Shown: one piece after another, positions 36,252 through 47,100 of the stretch | Numbering within the stretch: position 1 is the first letter of the stretch | Layout of the letters: the number at the start of each line of letters is the position of its first letter | Source of the DNA: Patiria pectinifera | Taxonomy: Eukaryota; Echinodermata; Asteroidea; Valvatida; Asterinidae | Assembly: GCA_029964075.1 (NCBI GenBank) | Contig: CM057146.1 | Location: forward strand, 13,659,501 to 13,723,500 | Direction: 5' to 3' | Length of the DNA stretch: 64,000 nt | Position numbers and translations under genes: made by a program | The notes under the pieces: generated by a model | Databases searched by the model: none | Seen by the model: the letters and a program-made list of their open reading frames with translations, nothing else | Told to the model about the DNA's origin: nothing

Positions 36252-37982
36252 GAAATGACATCCAATTTCTAAAGTCGACTCTGATTGGCTGGCGCACGGG
36301 GTCGCGTAAAATTTGCACTGATCAGACGTTGGTTATGGAGAGGGCTCTGTTGGACAACGGGTGATACTCAGACTACCTCTTGGGAAGGATCCTTAAGATC
36401 CATGATCCAGATCAGGATCTGAGCAAAACATAGGAAGGGATCCCAGATCCCATCAGGTACTGTGGGAAACAAACAGGCCCGTTATGACAATAGCAATCTG
36501 CATAACTCTCTCCCTCGATGTTCCCATTGACAGAGCTGCCAACATTTGCATCTAGCGATCATGGAGATTGTGTACCCACAATCAGGGAGATATTTAGAAA
36601 ATTACATCTAACATATAGTCCCTGGGATAGGGCCATTTAATCGCAAAATTTTATGATTAATCTTAATATTATTTTCCGTTGTAGGGTACCTTAAGACATC
36701 TGAAAATGGTGCTCTTAAGTTGCACAGCCGGTATTTTTGCCTTCCAGCTCCAAAAAACTGATATTTTGGGGGCTTATTTTTTGAGAAACGGCTAAAATCA
36801 TATTTTGGGCCTCTGCTCTCTCCAAAATGGTCCTGTGAGACCTGTTTGTACTTTTACCATCCTGATAGGATGGGTAAACAAGAAAATATGGTTGGTCCCA
36901 AGTTTATCCGTTTTCGTGTTCCAGGGCATATATATGCTGCTTTGCCCCCCCCCCACTTTATGACTGCCCTGTTTGGGGACAGAAATGAGTTTGAAACTCA
37001 CATTTATTCCTAAGATACACACTTTCTTTATAATTTAAAAACTGCCTGAGGCCACAAGCTTTAATTTAAGTGGTAGATAAGCTTTCTGTCTTGAAAATTG
37101 GGCTCGCCATAGCCATTTTTGCTTCCCCTACCCTAATCACACAAAACGGCTGTATAGGTTGGCATAGCAACCAAACCTGCATGGGATTTATGATAACAGT
37201 GCCAAATTTGGTACAGAGATAGACCAATTGCATCTCAACAAAGGTGGATATTGGAGCATCGCAGATCTGGCCCTTGATGGCCGTGGGAGTTATCATTTTA
37301 AACGTGCTGGGTCATGCTGAGTCAGCACTATTTTTGTATGCGTTTCACGTGCAATAATATGGAACACATGTTTTTGCCTTTTTCTGCCTTTTTCACACGC
37401 TGAAACAGGCATAAACAATTGATTTTCTTTTCATACCTTATTGAAAAAAAAAAAAATAATGCCTGCCAGGTGATGTCAGGCCTGGCTAGGAATTCAAGTT
37501 CTGTCTCGCCAAAAATACGCCCTGACAAATGTAAGAGACCATCCTATCATAGCAGGAATGGGTCTGGCAAAAACCTTGCCCCACAAATAAAAATCAACTG
37601 AATTTACTCACAAAAAATGCCGAATCAGCATTTTTTTTAAATGCAATTCTGTTTCAAGCTTCGGTTTAAAAAAAAATAAAAATTCTAGGTCATTTTCATC
37701 ACCGTTAACCTTAGTTTCTGTATACAGACATGCTTGTAAAATGCAGCGATGGTGATTCTTTGTTATTTATGGGGTGTCGAGGGACAAGCTGGCTAAAAGT
37801 TGGAGGGGGTGGGGGGGGGCGGGGTTTGGACTGTCAACAATATCTATGCACATTCCTAATATGTTGCATTTGTTGTCTATTATGTACAAATAAGTGAAAA
37901 TATGTCATGGGAACACCATTTGGGGAAAACTTACGGAGCACATTTATAACAATGTATATTTGCTAAAAGAAAAGGCCTGTAA

Positions 37983-38447
37983 GGTTGCAGACCAGTAAAT
38001 AAACTTCCATAGACCCGAATGGTGAATACTCCCACTTCAGAAATTCGGGAAAAATACTCACAACTCTCCAAGGTGTTCGAGACACACATCAAATGAAAGT
38101 TTTTTTCATTATCTTTCATTTTCTTTTCAATTTTTGGGGGGTCATCTGATGACTTTTAGGAGAAATTTCTATCCGAAGATGATCGCCACTGAAAATAGTC
38201 CTGAAGCCCATCGCCATTATGAAAAACGATGCCTACACTCCATTGCAAAATAGAGCGCTTTGCCCCAATTTATCCAAATTGAACGGAACTACAAGCTCAC
38301 AGTCCTGTGCACGGCTTCCACCAATATTTTTTACAAACACTCAAGTTCATGACCCACAGCATATTCAAATACTGAAGATTTTGAGGGCATGCAAATCGTG
38401 ATTTGGCCGGCGTAGGCAATTTCGGACCGATTTACTGGTCTGCAACC
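37983..38447. mobile_element. MITE inserted in the left palindrome arm
   Basis: GGTTGCAGACCAGTAAAT and its exact complement bound 465 bp. The right arm near 39355-39375 has no such insert, so it serves as the empty site. A TA duplication is possible; flanks have diverged too far to be sure. Confidence 0.8.
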
Positions 38448-40868
38448 ATGCACTGGGATAATTGCCCACGATCCTCCCTCCCGGGGCCATGTCCAAAATT
38501 CTCGGATTGGTTTGTATGATGTAAGTGCAGCCCGAGCATGTTGGTCAGTGACAGGTCCAACTTAACGAAGTCTTGCAGCTACAGAAACTTTTTTAAATTG
38601 CTTCCACACAACGAAATAAGCAAAACGAATACAACTAATGGATTATGATATTTTAGTTGGTTTGGGAAAAACGGATGACAAAATGTGGCATAGTAGGGAC
38701 CCCCTGCAAACTGACCTCCCCCAACGGTGGATGAAAGCAGCTATTGCGTGCACCGCCCACAAAACTCAGCAAAACAATAAACCTGTACCCACTCCTTGTT
38801 TTCCATATTAAACACAATTTTTTTGGGGGAATCTAGTTGAAGAAAAAAGTGTGTCCAAATTTAATAAAAACATGGGAGGAGGTGCACATTTATTGTTTTT
38901 GTTGAGTTTTGTGGGTGATGTATGCAATAGCTGCCTTTTTAGCGTTACTAGAGAGGAGGAAGGCGTGGCCCATATTTTAATCCACCGTTGGGGGAGGTCA
39001 GTTTGTGGGGCTTCACCCCACTATGCCACTTTTTGTCATCCGTTTTTTTTCTCCAAACCAACAGAAATGTCATATCTCTAATTCATTGGTATCATTTTGC
39101 TTATTTTGTTGTGTGGAAGAAATTTCAAAAAGTTTCTAAAGCTATATAAGACTTCGTTAAGTTGGACCCGTTTACCATGCATGCCCGGGCTGCACTAAAA
39201 AACGTGTAATTAATTAAACACATGTACAAAAAAAAAATCAATTTTTCTATGGACAGATTGGACACGATTGGGAATGTGGCGCATTGCCCCAGGGGAGGGA
39301 AGATCGTGGGGGCAGGTGGGTTCATGTTCGCCCCCCCCCCTGAAAAAAATTATACCAGTGCGTATATATAGGTTTATTCTTTTAGCAAATGTACATTGTA
39401 CCGGTATACCTAAATGTGTTATGTAAGTTTTCCCTAAATGGCGTTCCCATGACATATTTACACCCATTTGCACATACTAGACCACAAGTGCGCATGTACT
39501 AGGAATTCGATATGCATAGATATTGTTGATAGTCCAAACCCCGCCCCCCCCCACCCTCCAACCTTTAACCACCTTTCCCTTCGACACTCCACAAAACACC
39601 ATCACTGCATTTTACAAGCATGTCTGTAAACAGATACTATGGTTAACTTTATGAAAATGACCTAGCAATTTTTTTTTTTCACCGAAGCTTGAAACATAAT
39701 TGCATTTAAAAAATGCTGATTCAGCATTTTTTGTGACTAAAATCAGTTGATTTTTATTTGTGGAGCAAGGTTTTTGCCAGACCCATTCCTGCTTTGATAG
39801 TGGATGGTCTTAAACATTGTCAGGACGTCATTTTTGGCGAGACAGAACTTGAATTCCCAACTAACTTTGTGTAGGACAACATATACGTCTGTATTCTACA
39901 TTACAGTGCAGTACAATTCTTGCAGGTGTAGCCAAGCCTGACATCACCTGGCAGGCATTATTAAGTTTTTTCAATGACGTATTGAAAGAAAATCCATTGT
40001 TTATGCCTGTTTCGCCTCCAAGCGTGTAGAAAAAAAGGCAGAAAAACATGTTAGCCTCCATATTGCACGAGAAAATAGTGCTGACTCAGCATGACTCAGC
40101 ACTTTTAAAATGAGGGCTCCCACGGCCATCAAGGGCCAGATCTGCGATGCTCCAACATCCACATTTGTTGATATGATATTGGTCTATCTCTGTACCAAAT
40201 TTGGCACTGTTATCATAAAATGCACATTAGGTTTGCTATGCCAACCACTATACAGCCGTTTCGAGTGATTTAGGGGTAGGGGAAGCAAAAATGGCCATGG
40301 CGAGCCCAATTTTCAAGACAGAAAGCTTATCTACCACTTAAATTAAAGCTTGTGGCCTCAGGCAGTTTTTAAATTATAAAGAAAGTGTGTATCTTTGGAA
40401 TAAATGTGAGTTTCAAACTCATTTCTGTCCCCAAACAGGGCAAAGTCACAGGATTTGGGGGGTGTCCACAAAGCAATATATGCCCTGGGAACACGAAAAC
40501 GGATAAACTTGGGACCAACCATATTTTTTCTTGTTTACCCATCCTATCAGGATGGTAAAAAGTGCAAACAGGTCACGACGGGACCATTTTGGAGAGAGCA
40601 GAGGCCCAAAATATGATTTTAGCCGTTTCTCAAAAAATAAGCCCCCAAAATATCAGTTTTTTGGAGCTGGAAGGCAAAAATACCAGCTGTGCAACTTAAG
40701 AGCACCATTTTCAGATGTCCCAAGGTACCCTACAACAGAAAATAATATTAAGATTAATCATAAAATTTTGCGATTAAATGGCCCTATCCCAGGGACTAAT
40801 AATAGGGACAAAAGTTTCCATAATCAGGGAGATTTTCAAATTTGTTCATCGGAACATGGGAAGATTGG

Positions 40869-40874
40869 TTTATT
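40869..40874 (-). terminator. Probable poly(A) signal of the WD40 gene
   Basis: AATAAA on the - strand, the first canonical hexamer after the stop codon at 41006 (about 132 nt away). It lies inside the right arm of the 4.4-kb palindrome. Confidence 0.5.
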
Positions 40875-41005
40875 TTCAGGGAACTTTCTGCAAAATCAGA
40901 GAGAGTTGGCAGCTCTGCATTGAGGTGTGCTTGAGCAAAGAGTCCACACTTCATGAAAAGACCAAGCTTACCCTGAATCTTTAGAATCTCTCAGCTCGGG
41001 GATTT

Positions 41006-41125
41006 CTACGCCAGCTGGGCTAGCTTTACAACTGGTGAAGACCCAGCCACTGCGATGTATCGACCCCCGTCTGTGCTGTCCAATGCCTGCACGGCCTTGC
41101 CATCAAGATCAACATGGCCAATCAA
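41006..41125 (-). CDS. WD40 gene exon 7 (last)
   Basis: Acceptor TTTGTTTCCTCAG, then 39 codons (LIGHVDLDGK onward to VVKLAQLA) and TAG. It encodes blade 7 and lies 12.3 kb from exon 6. Phase 0 matches the donor at 53445. Confidence 0.88.
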   Translation of the reverse strand: MIGHVDLDGKAVQALDSTDGGRYIAVAGSSPVVKLAQLA

Positions 41126-44100
41126 CTGAGGAAACAAAAACCAAATAAAAACGGTGAATGTAATCTAGTTCCTGTCCCCTACATTTACTGAATTATGATA
41201 TTACAATTCCAAGAATCAAGCCTTAGCACGGAGGCTGAGTATTTCAAATGAGCCCCATGGTTCAATAGTTATGGCGTCCCACTCATGTATGATGCTATGC
41301 ACATGGGTTTCAGCCCTGAAGGGAGCACATGTGGTTTGTGTTCTTGGGCAAGACGCTTTACTACAATTGCCTCTGTCCACCCAGGAGTTTAAATGAGTTC
41401 CTGCGAAAGGTAGAGACCTGGTTGTGCTTAACTCAAGCTGCTGCAGAAAAATGGTCCCATGGCCTGATGAACAGGGGTAATAGGCCTAATTGTGAAGCGC
41501 TGTGAGAGTCTGGCATGAAGTACTGCAGTATAAGCACCACATTAGATGAGTATTTTGACATGAAGTTGGCGACTCCAAACTTTAGCAAGTTTAAGGCCAT
41601 CAACCTTTGGCTATGAAATAGAAGGCAGTGAAAATTAACCAATATATGGTCCTAATGAAACATTAGAGGTACAGTACAAAAAATACGTGTAGATCATTTG
41701 TCATTCGTGCATTTTTTTGTTTAAAGCAACAAAAGTGCTCAAAATCTAAAGACGGGTGCCTAACAACTAACCTGATGAAGTTTTAGCTCAGTGAATGCTG
41801 TACGTTTCGAGAAAACAATAAAAAACAATATTCTAGGATCTCGATTTCAATTCAAAAGTTGCCGTGTCATGTTTAGCATTGCGCCCGATATCAACATCTG
41901 GGACAAGTTCTCATTCAGCCGAATGCAGCTAGGCGATGCCATGCACTGAACCGACGAAAAATAGCAACCAGCGCGTGTGTGCGTCGTGTCAACGCTTGTA
42001 CGCACCCATTCACGGATTTGCCGAATTAAAAAACCTACTGCTGACAGAAATTCCCAAAAATGCGTCACTTGACTCATTTTTGGAAACGGCCTTCTTTTAT
42101 TGTTTTCTTCAAAATGACAGCATGCCAGAGGGAATAATTTCACAGGGAGTTTATTCCCATTGCCATCTTTAATCCAAGTAAGCTTTTCAACAATAATTTT
42201 GTCAGTTACTTTTTGGATAGCTGCAAATGATCTACTCTAGCTCTGCCTTTAAAAAATATGTCAAAAAAATGCTAAAAAAATTAAGAAATTGTTCAGTCAT
42301 CTACATGTAAATTGTATACCCTTCCCATGCTACAGCAAGTTTAGGGGCATCAACCTCTGGTTACGAAACAGAATGTGAATGTACGTACTTAATTTACAGT
42401 TAAGTACTATGTATGATACATGTGCACTTACAGAAATGACTACCATGTGGGAAAAACTAATCAACTTTTTCTCAAAATAGACAAACATGTAACCGTACCT
42501 GTACCCGCAATATGAAGAGTCACATCAAAATGACAAGAAACTAAGCACTGGTTCAATGTCTTTAACTATGATGAAATACACTGGTCAGTTTTTTGGGGTT
42601 TTTTTGTAAATAACTGAAGTAAACTAAACATGTAACTGGAAGTTTGTCAAGCCACTTTTTCACAATTTGGTGGGTTTTTTTTAAAGACATCCTGTTTCTC
42701 CGATGCCTGCCATTTGTTTTGACCAGTAAGTCTAGACACAATGATTGTAAATCTTCATTTGCACAAATCTTCCTGGCAGACGCCTGGCTGTTCATTTGCC
42801 CACTTAAGCCACAGGCGAGCCGCGTCATAGACCTAAAAGCCGATTTGTTATTCCGCTGGTTCAACGCGGCACAACGGACGCCTCGGGCGTACGCGTGATT
42901 CTTACCACCAAAAAAAAATGACAAATCCCCACTGATCACAAAGTCAGTGTCTCATTACTTTTAGCATTCTCGACAAATCAAATTTGCAAAATGAGAAATC
43001 TGATCGTGGACAGTTTGTAGTGTTGTCTAAGATGAGGTGATACTTGGTGTTCTAAGTGGATACTACAAATTTCATATGAAACTGGTTTTCACATGGAATG
43101 AGTACACTGACAAAGAATGTGTAGTACAGTGTAGTTTCACACCCAAATATCCAACGATAACAAGGGTCACACTTTGTTTACATGTGCGCTTTTCTATGGG
43201 GCTCTAAAACTGTCGTGCCCACCAGGCTCCCATAAGAAAGCACAAGTGTAACCAAAGTGTGACGTCAGCAGTACAGAGGCTTATTACATGTATGTTCGCT
43301 TGAAGCAACAAAAGTGCTCAAAATCTAAAGAAAGGTGCTGAACAACTAACCTGATGAAGTGTCAGCTCAGTGAATGCTGTATATTCTGAGAAAACAATAT
43401 TCTAGGATCTCGATTTCAAATCAAAAATAGCTGTCATTTTTTGAATTGGGCCTGAATTCAGTGTCCGAGACAGGTTCTCACTGAGCCGATTGCAGCTACG
43501 CAATGTCGCGCAATGAACTGACAAATTATAGCAACTGCGCACGCATGTGCATCATGTCAACACTTGCGCGTGCTTCGCTGAATAAAAAAACCGAACTACT
43601 AACAGAAATTTCCAAAGATGCATCTTTAGATGCATCGTCTGAAAGGCCTTCTTTCATTGATTTCTTCAAAATGACAGCTTGCCAGAAAGAACGATTTCAC
43701 AGGGAGTTTAGTCCCATTACTATCTTTAAACCAAGACTTCCTTTCAACAATAACTATGTCAGGTACATTTTGGATAGCTGCAAATGATGGATTATACCTT
43801 TAACTCCTCAGTCCCACCCTACCCCACTCTCAGTTGATGAGATACATGTATTCAGGAAAATAGAATCTACACCTGCTGATTAGCTGTTTCGGTGACTCAC
43901 CGAAACAGCTCTTGTTTTCGTTAAGATTTTTTTTTTCTTTTTAGCTGTTTCGGTAACATACCGAAACAGCTCTTGTTTTCGTTAAGATTTTTTTTTTTCT
44001 TTTTTCTTTTTAGCTGTTTCGGTTACAACCGAAACAGCTCTTGTTTTCGTTAAAGTTTTTTTTTTTCTTTTTTTTTTTTTTCTTTTTCTCTTTCAGACTC

Positions 44101-47100
44101 TTCTCCATAGGGTTTGTACACGTTTTTTCTTCAGCAAGGGCACTTTGGCACTTTCTTAAATTGCATCAACCTCAGACTTGGCACACACTTAGACCACCAT
44201 CCACAGATGGTCCTAGAAGAAATTCGTAATCATGACGTCATCAAGTGTCAAGTTACGTAACATTAAATGTGCATTTTTTGTCCATAGGGTTTGTACACGT
44301 TCTTTTCTCCATAGGGTTTGTACACGTTCTTTTCTCCATTGGTTTTGTACACGTTCTTTTCTCCATAGGGTTTGTACACGTACTTTTCTCCATAGGGTTT
44401 GTACACGTTCTTTTCTCCATAGGGTTTGTACACGTTCTTTTCTCCATAGGCATTGTGCACATTGTTTTCTCCATAGGCTTTGTACCCATGGGGTCGGACA
44501 ACTCGACCGTTATCCAACTTGACATTTTGACAGCGTGCGCGTGCATGCCTTGCCGCCCTACAGCTGGCCAGGTCCCCGCGCACTCTACGCGGTACAGTCA
44601 TCATGCCACAGATTTATGCGGCTTACGTAAATGTGACAAACTTGTAGTTGGGTATGTGAGTTGGAATAATCATGATTTATCAGAAGTTAACAACTTTAAA
44701 GAATTTCTTAAATGTTAATGTGGGATTTTGGGGGATTTGTTCAAGTGCGCCACGTTAGGAACACTGGAAAGAATTCCATATAAGCCTCCACCTCTATGGG
44801 CCATGACAGGAAACGTCAAAGTATTTTTAAAGAAAATCTTGATTTTTTCCCCTCCTAAATTTCCGTTTCTTCGTCAGATTTACAACTTTTGGTACTTTTC
44901 AAGTCATATCTAGGAAAATAACTGGAGTCCGTATATGGAATTCTTTCCAAGACGTCATTAAATTTAATTCCCTTTTCGTCTGCTCAGTACTATTGGTATT
45001 TTCACTCCCAACATAGTTGAACACATTTCGTTTTTCCTACTTCAAATATAGACACCAGAAATAAGTTGCTAAATACAGGTTCACTTTCACACTTTCCTAA
45101 ATCTATCCTCGACCCGCTATCATCATCTGCGCACAGGTACATGTACGCTTTGCACGCGCACCCGTTCCCAAACGCAAAGAAAAGAGGACTGCGCACACAT
45201 TGAACCACGTGGATTTAGGACGTCTGACATAAATCGACTTCACACACTTGGCACACACGGCAAAAACTTGGAATCCCCACACAAAGGTTCTGGGTTCGAT
45301 AGCCACCGATGGCCACGTCAATCTTTTTCATTCAAAGACAGAAAAAAAACACCGAAACAGCTCGGTGTTTGTTTACCTACAAACACAACGTCCGTCTAGT
45401 TAGCTGTTTCGGTGTACACACCGAAACAGCTCTTGTTTTCGTTAAGATTTTTTTTTTTCTTTTTTTTTTTCTTATTTGTCCACTTTTGTCATATGTTTTG
45501 TACACGTTTTTCTTCTACCCATACACTTTGGCATTTTCGTAAATGCTATCGACTTCAGACTTGGCACACACTTAGACCAACACCCACAGATGGTCCTAGA
45601 AGAAATTCGTGATCGTGACGTCATCAGGTGTCGGGTTACGTCACATTAAAGATGCATTTTTCCCCATATGTTTTGTACACGTTTTAAAACACTCCAGTTT
45701 GGCATCTTCGTTAATCCGATCGACTTTAGACCTAATTCATACTTAGACCACCACCCACAGATTGTCCTCAATTAAATTCGTGATTGTGACGTCATCAGGT
45801 GTCAGGTTACGTTACATTAAAGATGTATTTTTCCCCATAGGGTTTGTACACATTTTAAAACGCTCCATTTCGGCACTTTCGTACATCCAATCGACGTTTC
45901 ACTTAATACACACTTAGACCATCACCCACAGATGGTCCTAGAAAGAAATTTGTGATCGTGACGCCATCAGGTGTCATGTTACTTCACATTAAAGATGCAC
46001 ATTTTTCCCCTCTGGTTTAGTACCAGTACATGTTTTAAAACGTTCCACTTTGGCACTTTCGTAAATTCGATTGACTTTATACTAGGTACGCACTTAGACC
46101 ACTACCCATTGATGGTCATAGAGGAAAGTCGTCATCGTGACGTCATCAGGTTTCGTCACATTAAAGATGTATTTTCCCCATGGTTTGTACACGTTTTAAA
46201 ACACTCTACTTTGGCTTTTTCGTAAATGCGATCCATGTTAGACTTGGAACACACTTAGACTACCACCCACAGATGGTCTTAGAAGAAAGTCGTCATCATG
46301 GCGTCATGAGGTGTCAGGTTACATCACATTAAAGATGCTTTGTTTCCCTATTGGTTTTGTACACATTTTTCTTCAAACTGATACTCTTTTTCACTTCTAT
46401 ACATGTATGTCTGATTGACTTTACACTTGTCAAACACTGGTAAGACCAGCAGCCTAAGGTGGTCCCCAGTGAGTTCATAACGATGACGTCATCATGTGTC
46501 ATGTGACGTGACATAAAATGAGCATTTCTTCGAATCGCTTTAACTTAGAAAGTACAAGTCCGATTGGATTAAAACTTGGTATGCACATTCACAGGAATGG
46601 TTTATAGATGAAAATTGAAGTGACGTCATCATCAAATGTCATATGACGTCCCTTAAAGGGGCATATTATTCTTTTATAGGCCTATATCTACAGAACTATA
46701 ATGTTGGATTTGGTTTAGCTTGACATGTACGTATTATAATGTGCTGTTATATAGATGACATTTACAGTGACGTCACTGATTGTTCGTCACATGCACAGAG
46801 TATTTCAAATATCCGAAACAGCTTGTGTTTGTACACAAACACATTTCTAGTTTTTCCTTTTTTTCTTCTCCTTTTTCAGACTTTTTCTCCATAGGTTTAA
46901 CACACGTTTCTTCTGGCAGTCCACTTTGCCACTTTTTTAAATCCGATTGATTTCAGACTTGGTACATACTTAGACTACCACCCACAGATGGTCCTAGAAG
47001 AAATTTGTGATCGTGACGTCATCAGGTGTCAGGTTACGTCACATTAGAGATGCATTTTTCCCCATAGGGTTTGTACACGTTTTAAAAAACTCTAGTTTGG

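Larger units (their letters stand above)
36531..40917. repeat. 4.4-kb imperfect palindrome
   Basis: Left arm words occur in reverse order as complements in the right arm: GAGCTGCCAAC at 36533 with GTTGGCAGCTC at 40905; GATATTTTGGGGGCTTATTT near 36761 with AAATAAGCCCCCAAAATATC near 40636; GCTGAGTCAGCACT near 37318 with AGTGCTGACTCAGC near 40077. The arms meet near 38845, where AAAACTCAGCAAAACAATAA faces TTATTGTTTTTGTTGAGTTT. Indels distinguish the arms; the largest is a MITE at 37983-38447. No coding capacity. Confidence 0.9.
41126..43881 (-). other. Last WD40 intron, segment nearest exon 7
   Basis: Holds a tRNA-derived SINE, two family B MITEs and a 98-bp hairpin, each listed separately. No further exon was found. 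The open frame at 42562-42939 has no homology I can see. Confidence 0.5.

Noticed and set aside
42562..42939. A 125-codon open frame on the - strand.
   Set aside because: It starts and ends in low-complexity A/T runs, has no recognised motif, and lies inside the WD40 intron without splice context.
44232..44718. Long overlapping open frames on both strands, with a repeated FLHRVCTRS-like peptide.
   Set aside because: They are translations of the 27-bp minisatellite, whose unit is divisible by three. All frames stay open for that reason alone.
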